This document shows positions 1-13,500 of a stretch of DNA of 64,000 bases, piece by piece. Origin of the DNA: Nelumbo lutea (Eukaryota; Streptophyta; Magnoliopsida; Proteales; Nelumbonaceae); the NCBI GenBank assembly GCA_022828595.1, contig JAKGHH010000002.1, positions 40,704,222 to 40,768,221 of the forward strand. Reading direction: 5' to 3'. The notes beneath the pieces were generated by a model. The model did not search any database and was not told the origin of the DNA. It was given only the letters and a program-made list of their open reading frames with translations. Position 1 is the stretch's first letter. Every line of letters starts with the position of its first letter. Both the position numbers and the translations under genes were made by a program.

Positions 1-186
1 GAGCAATACCAATACTTGGTGTAATGGTAAAACCTCGGTATATCAAGTGACTCAAGTGTGAGAACACGGGTTCAAGCCTCTGAATGGCCATTTTGTATGT
101 GTGTGTAACGTGAGCCATTACCCAATGTTGGTCCCAGTTATATACATACATACACAGACACACGCATATGTATGTATGTATGTATG

Positions 187-218
<32 letters not shown>

Positions 219-3200
219 CATAGTTTTAAAGGCGCCAAGGCGAACCTAGGCGACAGGGGAGCACTTAGTCGCATGGTCGCCTAGGCAGGCACCTAGGCAT
301 CGCTTAATGTCTAAAAATAAAATAAAATAAAAATGGGATGAACCCCAAATACAGAAGGGCAGAACCCCTATCTTTCTTCCGAAAAAAGAAACAGACCCCT
401 ATTTTTTGTTCCAGAAGAAAAAGAAGAAGAGAGGAGGAGGAGGAGGAGGAGGAGGAAAGAAGAAGGAGTGAAGCCCCTGTTTTTATTCCAAAAAAAAAAA
501 GAATAAGAAGGGGCGGAACCCCTGTTTTTTGTTCCAGCAGCACTGCAGCAACAGGAGCAGCAGGGGCGGAGCCCCTGTTTTTTGTTCCAGAAGAAGAAGA
601 AGAAGAAGAAGAAGAAGAGAGGAGGAGGAGGATATCTCTTAACTCGTTTGATAGAATTCATCTTCGAATATTTTATCTATTATAAACCTTAAAAAGATAA
701 GAAATTAATAAAAATTTTATTATAATATAAAAGAAATAAAGATAATGATTTGGTGCATCGTGTCTATATTTATATCATAGACTTAAAGTATAAAAAAATA
801 TTAAATATGAAAAAATTACAATTGTTATAGAAACATCATATGGCGTTTGGGCGAGGCGAGACCCAACAAGCACATACACGCCTAGGTGTCGCCTTGACAA
901 CTATGTGTGTGTGTAACAATAATAATAAAATCAAAAAGAAAATCACACCATGAATTGATTGGGGCTGCTGTTTGTACAGAAACTAAGGAGGTGACAAGCT
1001 TATGTATAAAAATATATAAACAACTATCGTTTCCAAAAGTGGATTTACAAACATCAGAAGCTAAGAATATATAAGGTAAAAATGGTAGAGTAAACAGGCA
1101 ATAGATCTCCATAACTAACCTCAGCAGAGTCCCAACATTTTGTATCAGAAGACTCAGACGTCAACTCACCATTGGAAGCATCCAGAGTGCTATTAACTGC
1201 TGAAAATTGAACATCTAAAAATAAAAGCATGTCCTGATACAAAATATAGAACCCTCACTACACATGCAAACTCTCCAATAGACTCATCCATATTACAACT
1301 AGGACTAGGCCATAAATATCCAAAGAATAAAATAAAAACCTGAAAAGGCATATAAATTGGAAATAATATATACACAATATATTTCACCCTTCAAAATAAA
1401 TTTCAATCAAAATTTAATTATAATTGACAAAACTAACTGTATAATTTCAATTGCATATTAGAAGCGAAAAGACTAAAGAGCAATTACATGGTACAATCGA
1501 AAAAAAGTAGGGCTGAAAAACACGAGAACACAGGTATGAGTTTGAGAACGATTGTTTTATGAAAAAAAGAATGCCAAAGGTTAGCTCCATATCCAATCTA
1601 CCTTTCCCAGAACCCCAGATAGCTGGGACCCATTAGAAGCAAATAGAATGACAAGTTCCCTAACAAACTCTATACTTCCAAATCAACTTAAACCCCCAGA
1701 TATATGCATAATAATATAGACACGGGTATGGAAAACAATAGAAGAATCTTCATATCGAAAATCCAGAATATGTATATGCAGTTATCTTTTTCGATGCCTG
1801 TTTTTGACATAGTATCCCTTCAATACTCGTACCCTCCAGTTTATAAAAGTTGATAAGTTTCTTCTATATGCTTTGATCGGTTAAATATTTGTATGTAGAG
1901 TGTTCTATTTTTTTATTAGGGGTAATATGGTCCTCTTACCTGTCGCTTATGTTTGCCCTAATACAGTAATGAAATGACCTTCCACCCCACTATTCTATTG
2001 GCTCCAATATTCTGTTTTATCCCTTCTCTCTCTTTCTCTTCTTCCAAGAATTCCAACTCAGAAAAAATGGTATCAGAGCAATATTTCTGATTCTACAGAC
2101 TAATCTCTTCTCTTCCTCTCATCCCTCTCTACCTTTTGATTGACAAACACATAGAGAAAGTGGTTAATTTCTGGACTGATCAATAGGTAGTTTCAGCCTC
2201 TTTTCTTCCTTTTTATTTATTCTTGGTTGCTTTACAAAGAAGATTTGTTGTTGTGAATGTACAGCACAAAAAAAGCGCAAGGGGCATATTGTACCCAAGG
2301 CGCAAGGCGCAAAGCGAGGCATGCACCTTTCCAAAGACACAAAATGAAAAAAAAAATGCTAAAAATTAAAAAATGCCAAAACATCATTAAAAAAGCCAAA
2401 AATTCAAAAAAAAACAATAAATTTAAAAAGTTATTAAACATAATACTAATTAAAAATATAATCTGTAAAACATGTTAATTAAAAAAAAACACAATGTAAA
2501 ACATAATACAAAAAAAAATATAAACAGAAAAACATATTAATATTAATTAAAATATTAAACATAAAAATATTTTAAAACTTAAGATACATAAACATAACAT
2601 GTAAAACATATTTAAAATTAAAATTTAAAAATAAAGTCAAGCATAACATATAAAACATATTCAAGCATGTAACACTCCCAATCTCTTTATTCTCTTCCTA
2701 ATTGCATTACTCCAAATAGCTAATATGATGTTAAACATTATGCATTCCTAATTCTACGAACCGCCTTTGTACCAAGCCCCTCAAGGCAACCCCAAAAAGT
2801 CACTTGCCTTATGAAAGTGCTCTGCCTGGAGGCTAGGCAAGGCACATACCTTAAAATGCAGCTCGCCTGTGCACCCAGCCACGCCTTTTAGATCACTGGA
2901 TAAGAAGAGACATAATTGTATCTCTACCCAGCTCCCTTTCATACGCAGGTTGTACCTGCATGTTTAGGATTTCTGTGAAGGTGTCGGAGTGTTCCACAAG
3001 CTTGCTTGAGGTTTCTGTGTGATGCAACAGTAATTAGCCCTAGTGGAGCTCTTGGGTATCTAAAAAAATGTGAAGTTGTTTTGTCTTGTTTATGCTTCCC
3101 ATTATAATGTTCTGTTACTGTGCATTTTTTATGACCAGCAACTAGTAATTTACAACACCTTTCAAGTTTTGGGTTATGCACTTGTGGTTCAGGTGTTTAA

Positions 3201-6200
3201 TAGAGTGTCTGCTGCAGCATTGGTGGGCCCAACGGTATATTCGATGTTGTAGTCGTAGCCCATTCATTTATACATCCACTTTTTTTCTGGTAGCTAGTTA
3301 GTACCTGATGATTGAATAGATGCTCGAGACTCTATTGGTCCATGCGAATGGTGAACCTCCGGCCCATGAGATAGACCCTCGACTTTTGGACTGGTAGCAC
3401 CAAGGCCAGTGTTTTAAAAGTGCAAGGTACTAAAAAAACGCAAGGGCCATTTTGCGTGCAAAGTGCAAGGCACAAACAAGGCGCATGCCTTGTTGAAGCA
3501 AGGCGCAAAAATGGAAAAATTCTAAAAAACTCAAAAAATGCTAAAAATTTCAAAAAGAAATGCAAAATATTAAACACATTATTAGTTAAATATACAAACT
3601 TAAATGAAAAACATATTTAAAATCAAGCATGACATATAAAACATATTCAAGCATGTAAACTCTTAACCTCTATATCTTCCCAACTACATTAATTCAAATA
3701 GCCAATGTGATGTTAAGTGTTATGCATTCCTGATTCTATAAGCCTCATTTTTACCAAGCCCCTCGAAGCAAGCCCAACAAGTCCATATCAGGATCTTAAA
3801 TTCTTAATCCCTATAAAATAAGGTTTTATAACTTGAAGTGTCTTTTCAAATATCTTTTATTTGAATGAATGAATAACCAACATTACCAAATTCAATGGAG
3901 GGTCCCTGATTCTAATAGCTAATATGATGTTGTTATGCATTCCTCATTCTATAAGCCACCATTGTACCAAGCCCCTCGAGGGAAAAGCCCAAACAAGTCC
4001 ATATCATGGTCTCAAATTCTTAATGCCTACAAAAAAATGGTTTTATAACTTGAAGTGTCTTTTAAAAATATATTTTATTAAAATGAACGAATGAGCAACA
4101 TTACCATATTCAATGGAGGGTCTCTCCACAGAAATAACCCCAAAACTTAACATGGCCACCAAAGATCATGGTTTGAAATGTCCATAATATTCCTAATATT
4201 TCCATTTCCATGGGTAGCGACACAAAATCTTACTAGAATCAACAAATTCCCTAGTAAACACTAACAGCACTATGTAGAGTACAAAGGATAGTATTATAAC
4301 ATAATTTGATGACAATATTATAGATATGTAGAGTAGCAATGTTATTACCTGCCTAAAGTACTACACTAACACTTTGCGTGAGCTCGATATTCATTTCAAG
4401 CATAAAGTTAAATATTAGTTTTGTAATAGATTATTTGGTTGATCTAGAAAAATCATTTGCATTTCCATGAGTTTAAATTTTTCTTGAACTCGTTCTATCA
4501 TGTAGTTTTGAATCTTAAGGTTTACATGACAACTTCACAACATATTATTTTTGTCTATCTTTGTTTAACGATTTGGAGAAAGATAATATTTTAAAAAGGT
4601 GTGCCTATACTTCCTTTATCATTTTATAAAATATCATTCTATATTTTTGCATATTTACATTGTTTCCATAGCTCTTGTAATTTTTATAATATCTCCAACA
4701 TGTTTCTATGGTTGGATCACCAACATTTCCACCGACATCAACATTTTAAACCCTTCCAAAGATAATCAACCTAGCCACATAAGCATGCAAAAGTACATCA
4801 AACCAAAGGAGCATATGCAGCAGTAAACTACCAACTAACTTTATCCCAACCCTTATCTTCTTCCTAGGCACCTTAATTCTCTTCAGAATTCACTGGAAAG
4901 ATTCATCAACCCCACTCTTTTGCAAATTTCAGCATCATTCCCATTCATTAAGGTTGTGAACCACCCTATGCACTTCCTCAAGCATACCCACTAATATCAG
5001 TAATTTAGGCAAAGTTGACTCCTCTTGACTTTCTCCATCTCTTTCCACCAGTCCCTTAAAGAGTCTCTTCAGCAAAAGCATTTCCATCTGAAAAAAAATA
5101 GGCTAAGATTTGGTAATTTGAAACTCATGCCACACCACTTGCTCAATTCAAAGAATTTCCCCAAGACACAGCATTATCTATAGATAGGCATGAAAAATAT
5201 GACAACGCATTGTAGGACTTAGCTAATTCCAAAAGTTTCCTGTTTCTTAGAATATTATAGACAATTGACCATCTTCATTTTGCAAGATATTGACTCCAAT
5301 AAAATAGAGCATCCCAGTGCACGAGGCTCCCACCAATGCGGGGTCTGGGGAGGGACAGATGTACGCAGCCTTACCCCTGCACATACAGAGAGTCTGTTTC
5401 CAAGATTTGAACCCTGGTCAGCCAGGTTGCAATGGAGCAACCCTGGTCACCAAGGCCCGCCCTCAAGATATTGACTCCAATACAAAACCCAATAACTGAC
5501 TCCATAAATTGAAGTTCTATTTTTCTTAGACTAGACCATTTGACATAACTAATCATCAACAAATTCTTGACAAAAGACTCAAATGCAAACCTTTGTTTGA
5601 TCTCTTAATGATGTCCTATGTTTCTCCAAATGATCCAAAATTTAAAGATAGGAACAAGATTCATAGAACCACCACTCACCCAAAATCCAGGCCACCCCAA
5701 TGGTTAGATGATGAGATAAAAGTGCAATCTGTATAAAGATGATGAGGTATTCTACTGGAGTTCCACTCTTCTAGATTAGAGTTCTGAAGGGTGTAAAAGG
5801 GAGTAAAAGGGAGTTGCAGAAGTGCAGTCTAGAGCTCTTGAGTTTTTATCATTTCTGATATACTGTATCATGTCCCCTTCATTTTCACAGCATCAATATA
5901 AAGCTCACTAAGTTACCAAACAAAAAAAGTGAGCTAAACATCCTGAACAAACTTGTGGGTACGTAACTGGTTGTTATGGAGAAATTAGTAAGATATCCAC
6001 CATCTTTCAGTAACTTTTATAGGTTTGGGAGTAATCTTGTAGATTGCATTGTCATCACAAACACCTCCGTATAGGAAACAATACAAGCATTTTCCAAAAG
6101 CTATTCTCAGAAGATAGTTGGTCCAAAAATGCCCTTGTGTCTCCAATTCATGTCTCAAGCCCCACACCTTCACCAGACCTTCAGAGACTTTTAATCTTAA

Positions 6201-7565
6201 AAACCATTAAAAAACTCAATGCAAAAAATGCAATAAGGTACATTAAGAATCATACGGAAATGTGGACTACGCACATTTCCACCATATCAAATGACAATAC
6301 AGGATAAAAAACAATCTAGAAAATTAGGTTGGAAGATGAAGCATTAGTAATTTACATGGATTTTCTGCAACTCCACCAGTACTGTCAGCATCATACTCAA
6401 GCTCCTCATCACTATCTTGTTTTGTTGGTTGGGGAAGTAGAGATACCTTTGAGTAAGCAGGAACAACACATTGTTGCCCAATTACAATCTGTAAAAATAT
6501 AAGAAGTTAATACATAGAAGCACAGCAATAAATTTGGAGAAAAGAGGCAGTCAATAAATCACCAGAAGAATGAATTTTTCAACCTGAACATTATACTCCA
6601 AAGAAAGCATTTATTGAAAAAATTGTAAAAAATAATAAAATGATAGATGATAAGCCATGCTATCCTTCTATACAAGTCACATATATGACTTCAGTTTGAT
6701 TTGTGGGAAAAAGGTGAGAAGCTTATATGTCATTATTATTGTGACTAAGATGAGAGATAGCCTACACTATTATCGTTTGACCAAGGCGGTCGAACCGTTC
6801 AACTCGGTCACTGGATCACGGGTTGCACACTTAATGTATGTGCAAACTTTCAGAGGCCATAACTTTGCACTCAGATGTCCGATTGGGGTACTTTTTTATT
6901 TTGGGTAACTTCTTGAGATCTATGCATCCCAAGGTGTCGAAGCCGCATTACCCCATTATTTTTTCCAAAAAAAAATCCTGTTTTGGCCTCAAATTGCAAC
7001 TTTTAGCATTTTTTACAAATAAAAATTTTAAAAATACAATTTGAATATAAAATGATGAATATACTACATGTAAAATAAATTTGGACACTATTTATAGATA
7101 AAATGTGCTTATACATGTGTGTGTATATATATACTATATTTGCTGACATGGCATGTCTGACATGTTCAACCTGGCCGGTCAAACTGGTGACCCGTGACCC
7201 AGAGGCAAAAACAGTTCAGCCTCCAGGTTGGATTTTAAAACATTGGGAAAACCAGACCTGGTGTTATAAGAGGAATCAATGTAGGAGCAGGTCGATGCAA
7301 AATGTATTATAAGTATATGGTCAGGTACAAAGAAGATGAACACAAGAAGGTTTCTGCCAAGAATCCGACCATTAAATCTATGCCCACTCCAAATACAGTG
7401 TAAGGCACTCAGGCTGTCAAGTCCACCATCCCTCGAATGATGAAGAGTTCAATTCTCAAGAAGAGTCTGGTTCTGGTTCTGAATCATCACCCAAAAAACA
7501 CCACCAGCCGACTCGAGGTGCCAATTCAAACATAAAGTTGCGTCTTCAAAGAAGACAAAGAAGAG

Positions 7566-7599
<34 letters not shown>

Positions 7600-10500
7600 C
7601 AATGTGAGAAAGGCTCAAAAGTATGCCAGCGACACCAGCCATTGCTTACTGCTGTATTGAACCCTCAAAGACTCCAAAATCTGAACCAATAAGGGAAGAA
7701 CTTAAAATTTTGTCTAATCAACGTATTTCTTCTTACACCTTTTCTTTTCTTCTTTTCCTGTAATAAAAATAGGGGTTCAGCCCCTACATTTTTTTAATTT
7801 TCTTTTCTTTCTTCTTTGTCTTCTCATAAATATGTTGATTTTCTAGACTTAAACATGAAGTTTATAAAAATTATGGATAGTTATTAAGGAAAGATGGTTA
7901 TGGAACCTAGGGAACTACTCTAGGATCTGTGGTTTTTACTTAAAAAAATCCATCGCATAGGCGACAAAGCGCCCCTTGTCGCCTAGCCTCACCTTGAAGC
8001 CTTGAAAACTATGATATACATATGGATGATGTGTCATGGCTTGACTCATCCAACCCGAACAGTTGAACCGTTGACCCATAACCTAGAGGCAAAAACTATT
8101 CAGCCTCCAAGTCGGTTTTAATTTATCTTTTAAATTGAAGTAGATTATTTAGCCTAATAATATATCATTGATATCTCCATTTCAATATAATTATTTCTTT
8201 AATTTAATATAAACATATCTAATGTATATAAAATAATAGTCAAATTGAAATGGAAATAGATACAAATAAAGTTAATGAATTTTAGGCAATTTAGTGGAGT
8301 AATGGAGAGGAGAGAGAACTAGTGGCATGAGTTATTGAAAGAGAGTGTTAATGGCATAATTAATGAGAAGAGATAATTAAAGGAATTGGTGAGAAAGAGG
8401 AGTGAGTTAATGGTGAACTAATGAGAGGAAATTAGTCTTAAAGCTGATTGGCCACTTTAGTTATTCTGTCAATTTTAAAATTAGACAAATTTAAAAAAAA
8501 AAAAAGAACAGCAAAAAAAAGATAAGTGCCTTTCAAAAACAACCAGAAAGCAGGAAAGTGCCAAGTTGGCATGTTCCCTATTCACCAAAGGATTGGTACT
8601 TGGTCCTTGTTTATTTGCACTAATAATGGGTTAATTGACTAAGCATATTCAAGAGGAGATCCCATGGTAGCGGTTATTTGCTAAAAACATAGCATTAATA
8701 GATGAAACCAACAAAGGATTAAATACACAATTAGGTTAAATAGCGTATAAACAAGAGGTTTTAAAATAATGAAGACTAAAAAAGAATAAATGATTGCCTG
8801 TCCAATTGCCATTATTCCATCCTAGTCAATGGGGTAGTTAATGATTTTTTCCCAGCTAGTAGGGGTCTGAGACAAGGTGATCCTATGTCACTGTTCCTTT
8901 TCACTTTAGTCGCCGATGCTTTTAGTAGACTCCTCTTAAAAGCAGATAGAGTCGAATCTCTAAGAGGGTAGAGAATAAGTAGAGACAGAGTTTCAATAAC
9001 CCATCTCCAATTTGCAGATGACAGAATAATCTTTTGTGAAGGTTGTGATTTGATGGAGGTAAGGAATCTGAAGGATTTAATAATTCACTTTGAGAGGGCC
9101 TCAAGTTTAAAGGTAAATTTTGAGAAGAGTTGTGTTGTGGGAGTTCACTTGAACAGAGAGGAGTTGGAATCTATAGCAGCCTTGCTAGAATGCACCTGCT
9201 CTCAGTGGCCTCTATCCTACCTAGGGCTTCCATTAGGTGCAAATCCAAAGGAAAGTAGGTTCTGGAACCCGGTGGTGGAAAATTTCGAAAAAAGATTGGC
9301 AACTTGGAAGAGAAACTATATTTCCAAGGGGGGTAGAGTTACATTGATTAAAGCAACTTTAGCCAACTTGCCTTTATACTTCTTGTCAGTCTTTAGAATT
9401 CCTAAAAGAGAGGCAAAGAGGTTGGAAAAACTAATGAGGGATTTCTTATGGGAACCTAGTGAAGAAAAAAAAGATCACTTGATTAGGTGGGAGGTGGTGT
9501 GTCGGAGTAAGGAAGGAGGCCTAGGATTAGGGAACATGGTGAGCAAGAATGAGGCTCTTTTAGGTAAGTGGCTTTGGAGGTGGCCCCTAGAGAGGGAGAG
9601 GTTGTGGCATGTAGTAGTGAAGAGTATCCATGACTGTTCCGAATCAGGTTGGGATGCGGGAGTATCCCGAAGGGCTTTGCTCACAACACCTTGGAAGGTC
9701 ATCTCTGGCATTCTCCCTAAGTTCCTCAGTTTTGTAAGGTACGATGCTTGCTTTGGAAACTCCATTCTTTTTTGGGAAGATACTTGGGTGAGCTCTCAAC
9801 CCCTAAAAGATTGTTTCCCTTCTCTCTATTCCATCTCCCTCTTTAAAAAGAAACCCATTTCTTGGTTCCTTTCCCACCCGGTTTGCCCTTTGGCCTTAAA
9901 TTGGGATTTTGGGTTTCGAAGAGGGTTAAGGGATGAAGAATCTCTTTGCATTTCAGAGCTGTTGTTGCTTCTAGATTCAGTGTGTTTAGACCCTCCCTAA
10001 CCCGAATAAAAGAGTCTGGTCCTTAACCCCGGTTGGATCATTCACTTGTGCTTCTTTCTTTAAAGCCCTTTGTTCCAACCCCTCCTTTCAGGTCTTTCCC
10101 CATTAAAGAGGTATGGTCGAGACCAATTCCCCCCAAAATAGCAGTGTTCTTATTGAGAAACCTATTATGGTAAGATCAATACTGTGGAAAACTTGCAAAA
10201 GAAGAAACCTTTTATGTGTTTGTCCCCTAATTGGTGCTCTCTGTGTAAAGTGAAGGGTGAGGACTGTAACCATTTGCTGATAATCATGCTCCTTTGCTAC
10301 CAATATTTGGAACTGGGTTGTTTCATTATTTGGGTGCAAATGGAATTTGCCCTCTGAAGTAAAGTTGTTGTTCACTCCGGCTGCTTTTGGGAGATTGACA
10401 AAAAGAGGGAAGCTAATGTGGAAATGTATCAGAGCTGCTACGTTGTGGACCGTCTGGGAGGAGAGAAATGCTAGAATATTTCAAGAACAGGAAAGAAGTC

Positions 10501-13500
10501 TTGCTGAAATCAAGGAATGCATATTGACAAGGACTATCTCATGGTTAAAATCTTCACACTTGTTGACAGATTACTCCTTTGATGACTTAAGGAGAAATTG
10601 AGCTGCAGTGGCTGCAATAGTCTCTACCAAGATCAAATCACAAGCTGAATGGATTCCCCCACCGGATGGTGTGGTAAAATTGAATTTTGATGAAAGTTGC
10701 CAAGGTAACCCAGGGCCATCGAGAATTGGTGGGATTCTGAGAGACAAAGACAGCAATATGTTGTCTCTATTTTCAGGACCAGTGGGTGAAGGTGATTTAG
10801 TAAGGGCAGAGCTACTAGCAGCGGTACAAGGTATACAGATGGCTAGTCAAATTGGAGTGACCAATCTGCTAGTAGAAGGGGATTCCAAGGTAGTAGTAGG
10901 CTGGCTAATTAGCCCAGAAACAGCTTGTTGGGGCTACAGGGATCTGTTAAAGAAAGTTAAATGGATGACAAGGAATATGACTGTCAGGTTTCAGTGGGTC
11001 AAAAGATTAGCAAATGCAATGGCTGATTCTCTGGCCAAGCAAGGGGTGTCAAGGGGATATCTATTTTGGGCTACTTTGTAATTGTGTCTCAGTAGAAGGG
11101 GATTCCAAGGTAGTAGTAGGCTGGCTAATTATCCCAGAAACAGCTTGTTGGGGCTACAGGGATCTGTTAAAGAAAGTTAAATGGATGACAAGGAATATGA
11201 CTGTCAGGTTTCAGTGGGTCAATAGATCAGCAAATGCAATGGCTGATTCTCTGGCCAAGCAAGGGGTGTCAAGGGGATATCTATTTTGGGCTACTTTGTA
11301 ATTGTGTCTCAGGCTTGGGATTTTTGGTGTATATGGTTCAGCCCTAGGGGGGGTAACATCTCGTGCCTCTTTCTAGGCTGATTGTATTTTCGTTATTTGA
11401 TTTAATAAAACCACTTTCATTTATCAAAAATAAATAAATAAATTTAATAATAGTAGGAGTGCAAGTCAAGGTGAACATAGACTTGGGATTGGAGACAGAA
11501 AAAATTCAAAGAGACCTCTTATACTACCTTGGTTCAATAATTCATGATAAGTGAAAGATTAAGAGGATGTCACCCATAGAATTAAAGCAGGATGGAAAAA
11601 TGGAGGGGAGCATCTGGAAACTTATAAGATAGGTGAATACCACTTCGGCTAAAAGGAGAGTTCTATAAAACAGTTGTAAGGCCAGCAATGTTGTATGGAG
11701 TATTGTATTGGGTAGCCAAAATGCAACATGTCCAAGGTGTAACAGAAAGACGAATTTTGATATGGACGAGTTGAAAAACTAGAAAAGACAGTCAGAAATG
11801 AAGTCAGTCAAAGGAGCATAGGATTATTTCCTATAGGCAATAAACTTAGAAAGTAGATTAAGATGGTTTGGCCATGTGAATGGAAGACCATCAACAGCAC
11901 TCATAAGAAGTTAACTGTTACAAGTTTAAGGGGTTAGATGATCTAGGAACAGAAAGAAAAGGGTATAGGTGATGTAAGCACTCATAGTTCAACAATAGCT
12001 ATGGCACTGAACAGAACAGAATTGTGAAACAATACTCATGTAGCCAAGCCCATAAAGTTGGGACAAGATTTAGATGATGATGATGACTTGTATGTATGTT
12101 ATTCCAGGCTGGACTGAAAAGCATTTGTATTACAATGTTTGTACAAATCATGTTCTAATTAGTTTATCATATGAGAGAACAAATATTCCAATCTATAATG
12201 AGAACTAAAGCTTAATCAAAATGAAAAATCATCATATGTTATCATCATTATGGTACTAGACACATGCATAAGAAATATGTACCTTGAAAGATAAAATCAC
12301 TCCAGATTCCAAAACAGCTCCTGTCTTTAATACTACCCCATCACAAACTATTGCATGCCTTAGCTTACAATCATCTTGAATGGTCACATTATTCCAAATA
12401 TAGGAACCTTCAATGGAAACATTTGATCCAATATTACATCCTTCACCAATAACGGAATTTGAGATTTTAGAGTTGTCACCAATGCTGGTATTGTTCCCAA
12501 CCAATGTAAAAGGACCGATTTGTGCAGAACGTGATTGCTTTACCTCTGGAGAAGATAATTGGGCTTAGTTAACATGAAAATGCTTAAGGAAAATAAGACA
12601 AACAATGAACAAACTAGCATACCACTCTCAATATCCTTTCCTTTTATCAATAATAAAATTATTCATTGAAAAGGAATGGAACATACAAGGGGTATATACA
12701 GGCACATACACAAAGGAAAATAAAAGAATCAAAACAAAGAAAGGTGAGGAGAAAAAGAGAACCATCCATAAAAAACAAGCCACAAAACATACAAGTACCC
12801 TCACCAGATCTAACACCTCTCCTCAAAAAAAAAATAAAAAAAGGAACACACACCACCATACTTGAAGAATTGATACTTTAGCCAATTCTCAATGTCCAAA
12901 TTATAACAAAATCATGTTAAGAGGTCACTAAAATGAGGCCATAGAATCTTCAACCATCCATCAATATTATTTCTTACTTATCAAGTTCCAAAATTTAAAA
13001 GGCCCCACATTGAATAAGAAATCAATTCACGCATGACACGGCAGCAACAGAATTGGATGGAAACTCTGTATAGCCAGGAAAACAGTCCACCTTTTAGAGA
13101 ATAAAACTGAAACCACTCTGATAGGCAAGATGTCTATACATTTCCCTAGTTATTACCAATTTGGAACTGCTTCTTATCCATTCCAAAATAATTCTTATCC
13201 AGATATTTATCTTTCATGAGTACCATATTTGGCATTATCAACAAAACAATTTTGGTGTGGGTAAACATGTTACCATAAAACAAATAATTTTTTTTTATCA
13301 ATAACTGGAATTCATTAGATTAAAAGAATTTAGTTACAGCGCTCCAAAGAGAGATAAACAGGCTTAACTCTCTCCAGGAAGATAACAAAAAAGAAAAAGT
13401 TACAGAACATCCGAAAACATTTGATCCCTTCCCACCCCCTGCTTTGCCAAAGCATCAGCAAATGCATTTGCTGTTCTCTTGACCCACTGAAACTTGATTT

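Larger units (their letters stand above)
8790..11447 (+). mobile_element. 5'-truncated L1-type LINE in intron 6
   Basis: Reads, with frame breaks, through the second half of a reverse transcriptase ([13 protein letters not shown], catalytic FADD near 9015), a zinc-binding RVT tail and a plant L1-type RNase H. A short 3' UTR follows, ending in an (aaat)n-like tail at about 11425-11447. The endonuclease and the first half of the RT are absent, as expected of 5' truncation during target-primed insertion. It inserts in the antisense direction to the host gene. Confidence 0.9.

Noticed and set aside
338..685. Opposed 97-115 codon ORFs rich in Glu/Arg or Leu/Phe/Ser
   Set aside because: They are translations of (aag)n and (agg)n microsatellites inside a transposon; there is no real protein sequence.
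1..1119. Search for the next eIF2B epsilon exon at the left edge
   Set aside because: No segment on the minus strand encodes the linker-to-W2 sequence. The region is a hAT-like element and intron, so the next exon must be outside the window.
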